A stretch of 13,394 nucleotides of DNA, from assembly GCA_002393095.1 (NCBI GenBank), contig DGII01000112.1, forward strand, positions 1 through 13,394, read 5' to 3'. Source of the DNA: Lachnospiraceae bacterium UBA3826 (GTDB lineage Bacteria > Bacillota > Clostridia > Lachnospirales > Lachnospiraceae). Shown here piece after piece: positions 6,043 to 12,562 of the stretch (position 1 is its first letter; each line of letters opens with the position of its first letter). Below the pieces are notes generated by a model. It saw nothing but the letters and a program-made list of their open reading frames with translations, was not told the origin of the DNA and searched no databases. The position numbers and the translations under genes were made by a program.

Positions 6043-7968
6043 ATGGCAGAACAAAAGGATATGATCTTGGAAGTAACAGATGATACAAAAGATCTGACGG
6101 AAGCCGATATTGAAACTTCAGGCAAAAAGAAGAGCAGGAAGGAAAAGAAGATCAAGCTCCCGGGATTAAAGTCCGGCAGGCTTCCAGGAGTAGAATTGCC
6201 TGGTAAGCTAAAAAAACCGGGCAAACCAAAAAAGAAGATAGGCTCGATCTTCACGATGAAGCTTATTGCGGTATGTGCTGTTCCGATGTTAGTGGTTGCG
6301 ATAGTAATTACCACGTTGTCTGTACGAACACTTAAAAGATCCATTGAATCGGAGATAGAGAAGTCTCTTCGTATCATGGCAGCCTGTACCGCTGAGACAT
6401 ATAACAATCTCTATAAGGGAGAATACAAGCAGAATAAGGGAGGTAAGGTCACGAAGGGTGACAATACCATATCCGGTAAGAATGACCTCATAGATGCTCT
6501 TAAGGAACAGACAGGATTCGATATATCCCTTATATACGGTGATATGCGCCTTATCACTACTATGAAGAAGGACGGTGGTGAGGGAAGACGTATCAACGGA
6601 AGTAATGTGGAGGAGGAATATCTAGAGAGGATCAATGCCGGTGAAGAGATATTCTTAAAGGGTGTGACAATCAAGGAGCTCAATGCCGAGGATGGTTCCG
6701 GTACGGAATGTTATCTCTATTATACTCCCTTATATAATCCGGACGGTTCTATAGTAGGAGCCATAGAGGTAGCAACTCCTTCCGCATATGTGGAGCAGAC
6801 CACAGGTGCACAGACCGTTACGATCCTTGTTGTTGCCATTGTATTCATCATAATTGCCATAGCATTCGCCCTTTTAATATCAGGCAGAATGGGTCGTGCC
6901 ATGAGGAAGATCAAGGATTTCCTTATTACGGTCAAGGATGGCAAGCTGGATGCACAACCCAGCAAGAGCACACTTAAGAGAAAAGATGAGCTGGGAGATA
7001 TATACCGCACTTCCATAGAATTGCAGCAATCCCTTACGGGAATAGTGGGCAGTATCGTGGAAGCGGCTGAAGCACTTGGAGAATCGGCAGGCAATCTGTC
7101 TTCAATGGCGGATAATTCCAGCGGTACGGTGACTGCAGTAGCGGATGCTACGGGTCAGATAGTTGAGAGAGCATCTTCACAGGCATCAGATGCCAAGTAT
7201 ACATCTGATGGTGTTACCGAGATGAATGAGGAGATCAAGCGGATCAAGTCAGATATGGCAAGTCTGGTGACCTATGCCGAGTCCATGGCGGAAGCCGAGC
7301 AGAAGAACAGGGATATTGTTGAGGAGCTGCATTCACAGTCCGATATGACGAGACAGTCTCTTGACAAGGTTCAGGAGCAGATCGACAGGATGAACAAGTC
7401 CGTTCAGAGCATTGAGAAGGCGACTACGCTTATAACCGATATAGCGGATGAGACAGAGCTGCTCTCGCTCAATGCCTCAATAGAGGCGGCCAGAGCAGGA
7501 GAGGCCGGACGAGGCTTCTCCGTAGTGGCAGAGCAGATAGGCAAGCTTGCGGATCAGTCTAATTCATCTACAGGCGAGATCACACTTATTATCAAAGAGG
7601 TTATGGATGTTGCCAAAGAAACCGCTGTTATCATGAAGGAAGTATATGATGCGATGGATGTTCAGCAGAGAAAGCTTGACGAGACGAGAGAGCAGTCGCA
7701 GCATGTATCAGACAGTGTAGACAAGTCTATTGAGAATATCTCGGAGATAAGCGCTAAAGTGGACAGACTTCGTGAATCAAGCCATGATATCAAGAAGTCG
7801 GTTATCACACTTGCTGAGGTATCCGAGCGTACTGCGAATACCGCGGAGGGAACTATAGGAACTGTTGAGAGTATGCAGGACACTATGACAGAGCTTAAGA
7901 CTGCGGCAGACAGACTTACGGTTCTGTCGGACAGACTCAATGATTCCCTTGGTGCATTCAGGATCTAA
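6043..7968 (+). CDS. Methyl-accepting chemotaxis protein with long LPG-rich cytoplasmic N-terminus
   Basis: Membrane chemoreceptor of 641 residues that signals to CheA/CheW. Layout: a cytoplasmic N-terminus of about 72 residues, acidic then strongly basic with repeated LPG motifs (KLPGL, RLPGV, ELPGK); TM1 about 73-95; an extracellular sensor about 96-257 of Cache-like size, with YYTPLYNPDGSIVGAIEV before the membrane; TM2 about 258-279; HAMP about 280-335; and a coiled-coil signalling domain whose hairpin tip (about 466-510) contains ETELLSLNASIEAARAGE and GRGFSVVAEQ. No C-terminal CheR-docking pentapeptide is seen. The start at 6043 has GGGG 7 nt upstream; the earlier in-frame ATG at 5986 lies in a terminator. 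It follows the sugar transporter, so a sugar or a sugar-loaded binding protein is a plausible but unproven signal. A separate promoter was not clear, so some read-through of the terminator is possible. Confidence 0.93.
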   Translation: MAEQKDMILEVTDDTKDLTEADIETSGKKKSRKEKKIKLPGLKSGRLPGVELPGKLKKPGKPKKKIGSIFTMKLIAVCAVPMLVVAIVITTLSVRTLKRSIESEIEKSLRIMAACTAETYNNLYKGEYKQNKGGKVTKGDNTISGKNDLIDALKEQTGFDISLIYGDMRLITTMKKDGGEGRRINGSNVEEEYLERINAGEEIFLKGVTIKELNAEDGSGTECYLYYTPLYNPDGSIVGAIEVATPSAYVEQTTGAQTVTILVVAIVFIIIAIAFALLISGRMGRAMRKIKDFLITVKDGKLDAQPSKSTLKRKDELGDIYRTSIELQQSLTGIVGSIVEAAEALGESAGNLSSMADNSSGTVTAVADATGQIVERASSQASDAKYTSDGVTEMNEEIKRIKSDMASLVTYAESMAEAEQKNRDIVEELHSQSDMTRQSLDKVQEQIDRMNKSVQSIEKATTLITDIADETELLSLNASIEAARAGEAGRGFSVVAEQIGKLADQSNSSTGEITLIIKEVMDVAKETAVIMKEVYDAMDVQQRKLDETREQSQHVSDSVDKSIENISEISAKVDRLRESSHDIKKSVITLAEVSERTANTAEGTIGTVESMQDTMTELKTAADRLTVLSDRLNDSLGAFRI

Positions 7969-7980
7969 TGATTATATCAA

Positions 7981-8013
7981 GCCGGACTGTGGTCATCATG
8001 ACTGCAGTCCGGC
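7981..8013 (+). terminator. Hairpin between chemoreceptor and nth, possible weak terminator
   Basis: GCCGGACTG (7981-7989) pairs perfectly with CAGTCCGGC (8005-8013), and the stem can extend inward through two G-U pairs and GTC/GAC. It begins 12 nt after the chemoreceptor stop codon. The following ATTGTATATAAAG has no T-run, so termination should be inefficient. It more likely serves as a 3' stabiliser or leaky terminator ahead of nth, whose ribosome-binding site starts 11 nt further on. Confidence 0.55.
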
Positions 8014-8035
8014 ATTGTATATAAAGGATGAGAAT

Positions 8036-8695
8036 ATGAGATTATCCGAGAGAATACAGGAGATATTAAGCAGGCTTGATAATGAATACGGCACTGATTA
8101 CAGGTGCTATCTGGAGCATGATAATGCGTGGCAGTTACTTATTGCCACAATCTTAAGTGCGCAGTGTACAGATGCCAGAGTCAATATAGTTACTAAGGAG
8201 CTTTTTGTAAAATATCCGGATATAGATGCATTCGCGAAGGCTAAGCTGTCCGAGCTTGAACAGGATATCAGATCCACTGGCTTTTATCATAATAAGGCGA
8301 AGAATATAATAGCCTGCTGTAAGATGTTGAGGGATGAGTATGACGGAGAAGTTCCGTCTGATATAGAAGAGCTTACGAAGCTGCCCGGGGTCGGACGCAA
8401 GACTGCCAACGTGATAAGAGGCAATATATATGACATTCCATCTATTGTGGTGGATACACATGTGAAGAGGATATCATATAAGCTGGGGATCACTGGGGAG
8501 ACTGACCCGGAAAAGATAGAATATGACCTTATGAAGAAGCTTCCGAGAGATCATTGGATATTATGGAATATACATATAATCACTCTTGGACGGACAATAT
8601 GCAAGGCTGTTAATCCTGATTGCGAGAACTGCTTCCTTAGGGAGCTGTGTCCGGAAGGGAATAAGAGCAGACCACGCAGCAGAAGTAAGGCTTAG
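8036..8695 (+). CDS. nth: Endonuclease III (DNA glycosylase/AP lyase)
   Basis: Base-excision repair enzyme that removes oxidised pyrimidines and nicks the DNA at the abasic site. At 219 residues it has the normal family length. Visible key parts: the helix-hairpin-helix LPGVGRKTA (116-124) with catalytic Lys122, catalytic Asp140 in VVDTHV, and the four iron-sulfur Cys residues 189, 196, 199 and 205 in the C-x6-C-x2-C-x5-C pattern. SAQCTD near 41-46 is also conserved. The tail is short and basic (SRPRSRSKA). Start at 8036 is supported by AAAGGA 7 nt upstream; an earlier in-frame start at 7940 would overlap the chemoreceptor and read through the hairpin. It meets the leftward downstream gene with overlapping stop codons. 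Confidence 0.97.
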   Translation: MRLSERIQEILSRLDNEYGTDYRCYLEHDNAWQLLIATILSAQCTDARVNIVTKELFVKYPDIDAFAKAKLSELEQDIRSTGFYHNKAKNIIACCKMLRDEYDGEVPSDIEELTKLPGVGRKTANVIRGNIYDIPSIVVDTHVKRISYKLGITGETDPEKIEYDLMKKLPRDHWILWNIHIITLGRTICKAVNPDCENCFLRELCPEGNKSRPRSRSKA

Positions 8696-9345
8696 TATGC
8701 TGGTACATCCGGATAGAGTTCATTAAGCTTATTAAGTATGGGGCGCGCCATAATGGAATTAAGTGTCTCGGCGCTTCTCTTAAGCCATGCGATGCCTTTG
8801 TTGTTGCCATTTGTGCTGTATATGGAGGCAGCCAGATAGAAGCTGCTGCTGACATCGCTCCTTATTTTGATGGCATATTCAAGTACCTTAAGAGCATCTT
8901 CATCATTGCCTTGTTCATGAAGTCTCTGTGCCCATTTCTGCAGGGTACGGACTAAAAGAGTATAGTTGGTATCAGCCTTAGACAGCGTCGTAATGTTGGG
9001 CGCACCATATTCAAGCTTAAGATCGGTATTGGTGATACCGGTGAAATTGGCTATGGGTTCACCCTTAAGAGACAGAATATCATCCATACATTCCTTAATG
9101 ATATCATCGGTACTATCTTCATCCATGGGAAGCTCATCGTAGGGAACGGATATGAAATCAACATTGTCCAAGGGCTTACGTCTTACACTGTTGGCTCTTA
9201 TCTCACGGGCCCAGAATTCCTCCCTGTTCTTGCGTATCCTTCTGTTGGAACGGCGTATGTTCAGCATGAAGATAACGGAAAGTATGACAAAAGTGAAGAA
9301 TATGGGGAATCTGCCGATTCCGCTTGCTAATGAATTTATATTCAT
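8692..9345 (-). CDS. Membrane-anchored TPR-like protein, function unknown
   Basis: A protein of 217 residues with one N-terminal membrane segment (about 12-30, FPIFFTFVILSVIFMLNI), then a very basic stretch (RRSNRRIRKNR) that should place the rest in the cytoplasm. The middle part is acidic. The C-terminal half (about 128-205) has helical pairs like tetratricopeptide repeats: RLHEQGNDEDALKVLEYAIK and FYLAASIYSTNGNNKGIAWL. Start chosen at 9345 because AAAGGA lies 6-7 nt upstream in the gene's direction; the earlier in-frame Met at 9387 lacks such a site and overlaps the divergent microprotein's ribosome-binding site. Its stop codon overlaps that of nth. I do not recognise a specific family; protein-protein interaction at the membrane is inferred. 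Confidence 0.85.
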   Translation of the reverse strand: MNINSLASGIGRFPIFFTFVILSVIFMLNIRRSNRRIRKNREEFWAREIRANSVRRKPLDNVDFISVPYDELPMDEDSTDDIIKECMDDILSLKGEPIANFTGITNTDLKLEYGAPNITTLSKADTNYTLLVRTLQKWAQRLHEQGNDEDALKVLEYAIKIRSDVSSSFYLAASIYSTNGNNKGIAWLKRSAETLNSIMARPILNKLNELYPDVPAY

Positions 9346-9352
9346 ATATAAT
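9324..9352 (+). promoter_or_regulatory. Probable promoter of the microprotein/VanW unit
   Basis: TTGCTA (9324-9329) and TATAAT (9347-9352) are 17 bp apart, giving a transcript start near 9360 and a 31-nt leader before the ATG at 9391. The -35 lies inside the 5' end of the divergent TPR gene, and the -10 overlaps that gene's ribosome-binding region, so the two divergent units share very little control DNA. Confidence 0.6.
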
Positions 9353-9390
9353 CCTTTATGTAAGTAATCAACAAAAATCGGAGGCAAAAT

Positions 9391-9495
9391 ATGTTCAATA
9401 TGAACAATAAAAATCGAAGATTGATATCAACGATAATAATACTTGCTCTTGTAATAGCCATGGTTGGCGGAGTATTGGCGGCTGCATTGCTATAA
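9391..9495 (+). CDS. 34-residue single-span membrane microprotein
   Basis: A tiny open frame with a strong GGAGG (9380-9384) 6 nt before its ATG. It encodes a basic head (MFNMNNKNRR) and one hydrophobic helix (LISTIIILALVIAMVGGVLAAALL), ending in TAA at 9493-9495. The ribosome-binding site, a promoter at the right distance and the classic basic-then-hydrophobic layout argue that it is real. It is expected to sit in the membrane with its N-terminus inside. Its head-plus-helix layout recalls Prli42-type small membrane proteins of Firmicutes, but too few residues exist to claim homology. It is 24 nt upstream of the VanW gene and could couple its translation. Confidence 0.72.
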   Translation: MFNMNNKNRRLISTIIILALVIAMVGGVLAAALL

Positions 9496-9503
9496 CCTTA
9501 TTA

Positions 9504-9509
9504 TATAAT
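9504..9509 (+). promoter_or_regulatory. TATAAT element immediately before the VanW start codon
   Basis: A perfect TATAAT ends 10 nt before the ATG at 9520. If it works as a -10 box, transcripts would begin about 3-4 nt before the start codon and be essentially leaderless. No good -35 or TGn extension is present at the right spacing, so this is tentative. Confidence 0.35.
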
Positions 9510-9519
9510 TTATCACAAT

Positions 9520-11025
9520 ATGAGAAGATTATCATTACTTTTAAGCACAATTGTATTACCTGTGACATTCTTTTTTGCCTTGGGAGTATCCGTTCTGCCT
9601 GTTAATGCCGCGGGAGCGACTGTAAATGATGATACCGTGATAGTGAACGGGATAAGTATAGGAGATACGGATGTGTCGGGTATGACCGTGACAGAAGCAT
9701 CCGGGATCATCACGGAGAAGGTCAACAAAGCGAAGAACTCTGTTATAACAGTATATCTGGTGGATAATGAAAGCGAAGAGCTTTCGCTTGCGGATATAGA
9801 TCTTAAATGGCTTAATACGGATGTGGTAAGGGAGGCGGCTTCCTACGCCAACAGCGGTAATATAATCAAGAGATATAAGGACAGGAAGGATATTGAGCGT
9901 GACGGAATAAGGATACCTATTAAGTACAGTGTGTCCAAGTCTGCTATAGAGCAGTTTGTCACGGAACGCTGTATACAGTATAACAGAGAGGCTGTGGATG
10001 CGACTCTGGAAAGGACTGATGACGGCTTTAATGTAATTCCCGGAGTTCAGGGCGCAGTAATAGATGAGAAGGCGGCGGTAGATTATCTGACAGGCTTTAT
10101 CACGGAGGAATGGAGCGGAAGAGCATGTGAACTTGAGCTTCCCATTATTACAGACGAACCCAAGGGAACTGAAGAGGAATTGTCTCAGGTTAAGGACCTG
10201 CTTGGTACATATTCGACCTTTTTCAAGAATTCCAACGCCGAGAGAGCTGCCAACATAATCAATGGATGTAAGCTTGCAAGCGGAGTGACCGTATATCCCG
10301 GTGAAGAGTATTCGGTATATGAGAATATCCGGCCTTTTTCCGAAGACAATGGTTACAAAATGGCCGGCTCTTATCTAAACGGTGTAGTGGTAGACAGTCT
10401 GGGCGGTGGAATATGTCAGGTATCGACTACGCTTTACAATGCGGTCATAAGGGCAGAGCTTGATGTGACTGAGAGGCATAACCACGGAATGACAGTATCT
10501 TATGTACCCGTATCACAGGATGCGGCCATAGCAGAATCATCGGGAATGGACATGAGATTTGTCAATAATACGGATTATCCGGTATATGTGGAGGGTGTGA
10601 TAACAGAGGATCGGGAGATAAGATTCAATATATTCGGTAAAGAGACAAGACCTGAGGGCAGAAGTCTGGATTTTGAGACTAATATCTTAGAAACCATTGA
10701 GCCCGAAGGAGAGAGGGTAGTAGGTTCCTCTGACAAGCCTGTGGGATTCTATTCTACACAGGGGGTACATGTAGGATATAAGGCCGAGCTTATCAAGATC
10801 GTCAGGCAGGACGGTAAGGAGGTGAGCCGCGAGGTGATCAACAGAAGCACCTATAAGGCTACACCAAGGACAGCCCTTATAGGGACCGCATCGGATGATC
10901 CGGCTGCGGTGGCTGCCATAAAGGAGGCAATAGATACGGGAAGTATAGACTACGCTGTGGGAGTGGCTGCAGGATACGCTCTTCAGGCAGCCGTGATGGC
11001 AGCAGAGGCAGTCGGCGCACCGTAA
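9520..11025 (+). CDS. Secreted VanW/YoaR-family protein
   Basis: An exported protein of 501 residues of the VanW family, named after glycopeptide-resistance clusters but of unsettled biochemistry; YoaR of Bacillus is a well known relative. The signal peptide is about residues 1-31 (MRRLSLLLSTIVLP to LPVNAAG). A YoaR-type putative peptidoglycan-binding region covers roughly 40-220. The VanW domain is about 235-375 with its hallmark GGGICQVSTTLYNA and NHGM. A G5-like beta tail follows (about 405-455), and the C-terminus is Ala-rich. It probably acts at the cell wall. No ribosome-binding site precedes the ATG, and a TATAAT ends only 10 nt upstream, so it may be made from a leaderless mRNA or by coupling to the microprotein. 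The presence of VanW here does not indicate vancomycin resistance, since no vanA/vanB-type ligase genes are seen. Confidence 0.9.
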   Translation: MRRLSLLLSTIVLPVTFFFALGVSVLPVNAAGATVNDDTVIVNGISIGDTDVSGMTVTEASGIITEKVNKAKNSVITVYLVDNESEELSLADIDLKWLNTDVVREAASYANSGNIIKRYKDRKDIERDGIRIPIKYSVSKSAIEQFVTERCIQYNREAVDATLERTDDGFNVIPGVQGAVIDEKAAVDYLTGFITEEWSGRACELELPIITDEPKGTEEELSQVKDLLGTYSTFFKNSNAERAANIINGCKLASGVTVYPGEEYSVYENIRPFSEDNGYKMAGSYLNGVVVDSLGGGICQVSTTLYNAVIRAELDVTERHNHGMTVSYVPVSQDAAIAESSGMDMRFVNNTDYPVYVEGVITEDREIRFNIFGKETRPEGRSLDFETNILETIEPEGERVVGSSDKPVGFYSTQGVHVGYKAELIKIVRQDGKEVSREVINRSTYKATPRTALIGTASDDPAAVAAIKEAIDTGSIDYAVGVAAGYALQAAVMAAEAVGAP

Positions 11026-11054
11026 TATGTGATCTTAGGCTTTGGAGAATGCGG

Positions 11055-12029
11055 ATGAAGACTGGAAAAGTATCTGAGAACATCATTAAAAGATCGGTAC
11101 TTAAGAATATAAGCAAAGTGAGCGCAGAGGATTACCCTGACTGCGCTCTTTTTACAGGGTATGTCTCTTATGAGGGTACGGGTGAGAGCGGAGCACACGC
11201 ACTTATTAAAGCTGCGAACAGGGCTGTGCAGGAGGGATACAGACCGGTAAGAGCAGCTCTTAGCGTTACCATGCCGCAGCGTATGAAGGAGAAGAGGCTT
11301 AAGGAGATCATAGCCTCCGCTGACAGAGAGGCAGTACAGAGGAATATAGCCATAATCTCCGGTCACAGCGAGAGCATACCTGAGCTTAAGTACCCTATAG
11401 TTACTGTAGTATTGTGGGCAGTATGTGCATATGAGAACAGGACTTATAAGCAAAATGACAGATGTGTCACTAATAAGAGAGGACTTAAGCTGGCAGCTCC
11501 GGGACAGACTGTGATCATGACCAAGTGGGCAGGGATATACGGTTCGGCTCTGCTTGCTACGGAACATGCCAAGGGTCCGGATACTAAGTATCCTCCGTTT
11601 TTGACGGAAGAAGCAAGAGAACTGTGGCAGTTCGTATCAGTAGAAAAGGAAGCAGCCATAGCATATGAGGAGTGTGCAAGCTGTATGTATGCGTGCTCCG
11701 ACGGAGGAGTGTATGCGGGATTATGGAAGCTTGCGGACAGAAGCGGAGTCGGTATAGAGGCTGAGCTTAAGTCGATACCGATACGGCAGGAGACGGTGGA
11801 GCTGTGCGAATACTATGATATCAACCCATACAGGATGAATAGTGACGGAAGCCTGTTGATCGCTACGGAAAAGCCGGATGAGTTGATAGGCAGGCTTATA
11901 GATGAGGAGATACCTGCATGTGTGATAGGTCGTGTCACTGAGGGGATAGACAGGGTCATTATCTCCGGAGAAGAGAAGAGATTTCTGGAAGAACCGACAC
12001 AGGATGAATTATGTAAGGTTTTGTGGTAA
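11055..12029 (+). CDS. Diverged PurM/HypE-superfamily (AIR synthase-related) protein
   Basis: 324 residues. The opening KTGKVSENIIKRSVLKNI and the later APGQTVIMTKWAGIYGSALLA match the AIR synthase-related (PurM, HypE, ThiL, SelD) fold, and GHSES near 105-109 corresponds to the usual GGHTE strand end. A C-terminal domain ends with CVIGRVTEGIDRVIISG, like the AIRS C-terminal strand pair. The usual acidic nucleotide-binding signature near the N-terminus (GDDA-like) is not visible; the region reads YPDCALFTG instead. It may therefore have lost or altered its ATP-dependent chemistry. The start at 11055 is 7 nt from GGAG (11044-11047); the in-frame ATG at 11049 is too close to it. It follows the VanW gene by 29 nt and likely shares its transcript. 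Superfamily assignment is from memory of motifs; function is unknown. Confidence 0.75.
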   Translation: MKTGKVSENIIKRSVLKNISKVSAEDYPDCALFTGYVSYEGTGESGAHALIKAANRAVQEGYRPVRAALSVTMPQRMKEKRLKEIIASADREAVQRNIAIISGHSESIPELKYPIVTVVLWAVCAYENRTYKQNDRCVTNKRGLKLAAPGQTVIMTKWAGIYGSALLATEHAKGPDTKYPPFLTEEARELWQFVSVEKEAAIAYEECASCMYACSDGGVYAGLWKLADRSGVGIEAELKSIPIRQETVELCEYYDINPYRMNSDGSLLIATEKPDELIGRLIDEEIPACVIGRVTEGIDRVIISGEEKRFLEEPTQDELCKVLW

Positions 12030-12044
12030 AATAGATTGATCGTT

Positions 12045-12067
12045 GTATAAGTGATTCGTATTATACG
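12045..12067. promoter_or_regulatory. Inverted repeats upstream of the Lrp-family gene, candidate operator
   Basis: GTATAA (12045-12050) is repeated inverted as TTATAC (12061-12066). The latter is also part of an 11-bp palindrome, CGTATTATACG (12057-12067), that ends just before the ribosome-binding site. An extended -10-like TGGTAAAAT at 12024-12032 lies upstream and overlaps the previous stop codon. Lrp/AsnC proteins often control their own genes, so this is a reasonable but unproven autoregulatory site. Confidence 0.4.
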
Positions 12068-12079
12068 GAAAGGAACAGA

Positions 12080-12562
12080 ATGAGAGAGGATATACTTAGG
12101 ATACTGGAGAAGAACAGTCGTATAGGAATAGATGAACTTGCAATAAGACTGGGAGCGGATGAAGTAGCGGTAGCCAACGAGATCAAGGCTATGGAGACAG
12201 AGGGAGTGATATGCGGTTATCATACCCTGATAGACTGGGAGAAGACATCCATTGAGACGGTATCGGCGCTTATAGAGGTAAGTGTGACACCTCAGAGGGG
12301 ACAGGGCTTTGACAGCATTGCAGAACGTATATACAATTATCCGGAGGTACAGGCGGTATACCTTATGTCGAGTGGTTATGATCTGTTGGTGAATATGGAG
12401 GGCAAGACTCTTAAGGAGGTAGCAAGCTTCGTGTCGGATAAGCTCTCTACGCTTGATTCGGTGGTGGGTACAGCCACACACTTTGTACTGAAGAAGTACA
12501 AGGATCACGGAACAATACTGGCCAAAAAGAAAAAGGACGAGAGGGAGAAATTCGTGTTATGA
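12080..12562 (+). CDS. Lrp/AsnC-family transcriptional regulator
   Basis: 160 residues, the normal size for a feast/famine regulator. An N-terminal winged helix-turn-helix occupies about 1-50 (ILEKNSRIGIDELAIRLG, then MEGVICGY-like ending TEGVICGYHTLID). The C-terminal RAM ligand-binding domain is about 60-145, with the central VQAVYLMSSGYDLLVNMEG and a closing THFVLKKYKDHG. AGGA at 12071-12074 is 5 nt before the ATG. Its stop codon overlaps the start of the aminotransferase gene (ATGA), so the two are translated together and the regulator probably responds to an amino acid handled by that enzyme. The ligand cannot be told from the sequence. Confidence 0.93.
   Translation: MREDILRILEKNSRIGIDELAIRLGADEVAVANEIKAMETEGVICGYHTLIDWEKTSIETVSALIEVSVTPQRGQGFDSIAERIYNYPEVQAVYLMSSGYDLLVNMEGKTLKEVASFVSDKLSTLDSVVGTATHFVLKKYKDHGTILAKKKKDEREKFVL

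Noticed and set aside
9520..11025. VanW gene as part of a vancomycin-resistance cluster
   Set aside because: No D-Ala-D-Lac/Ser ligase, VanH, VanX or VanRS genes are nearby; VanW-family proteins are common in Firmicutes without resistance.
10983..11567. Open frame of 194 codons on the minus strand
   Set aside because: Antisense to the end of the VanW gene and the PurM-like gene, without motifs or a ribosome-binding site.
11813..12508. Long open frame (231 codons) on the minus strand
   Set aside because: It lies opposite the PurM-like and Lrp-family genes, is rich in Tyr, His and Arg as antisense frames of this codon usage tend to be, and has no recognisable domain.
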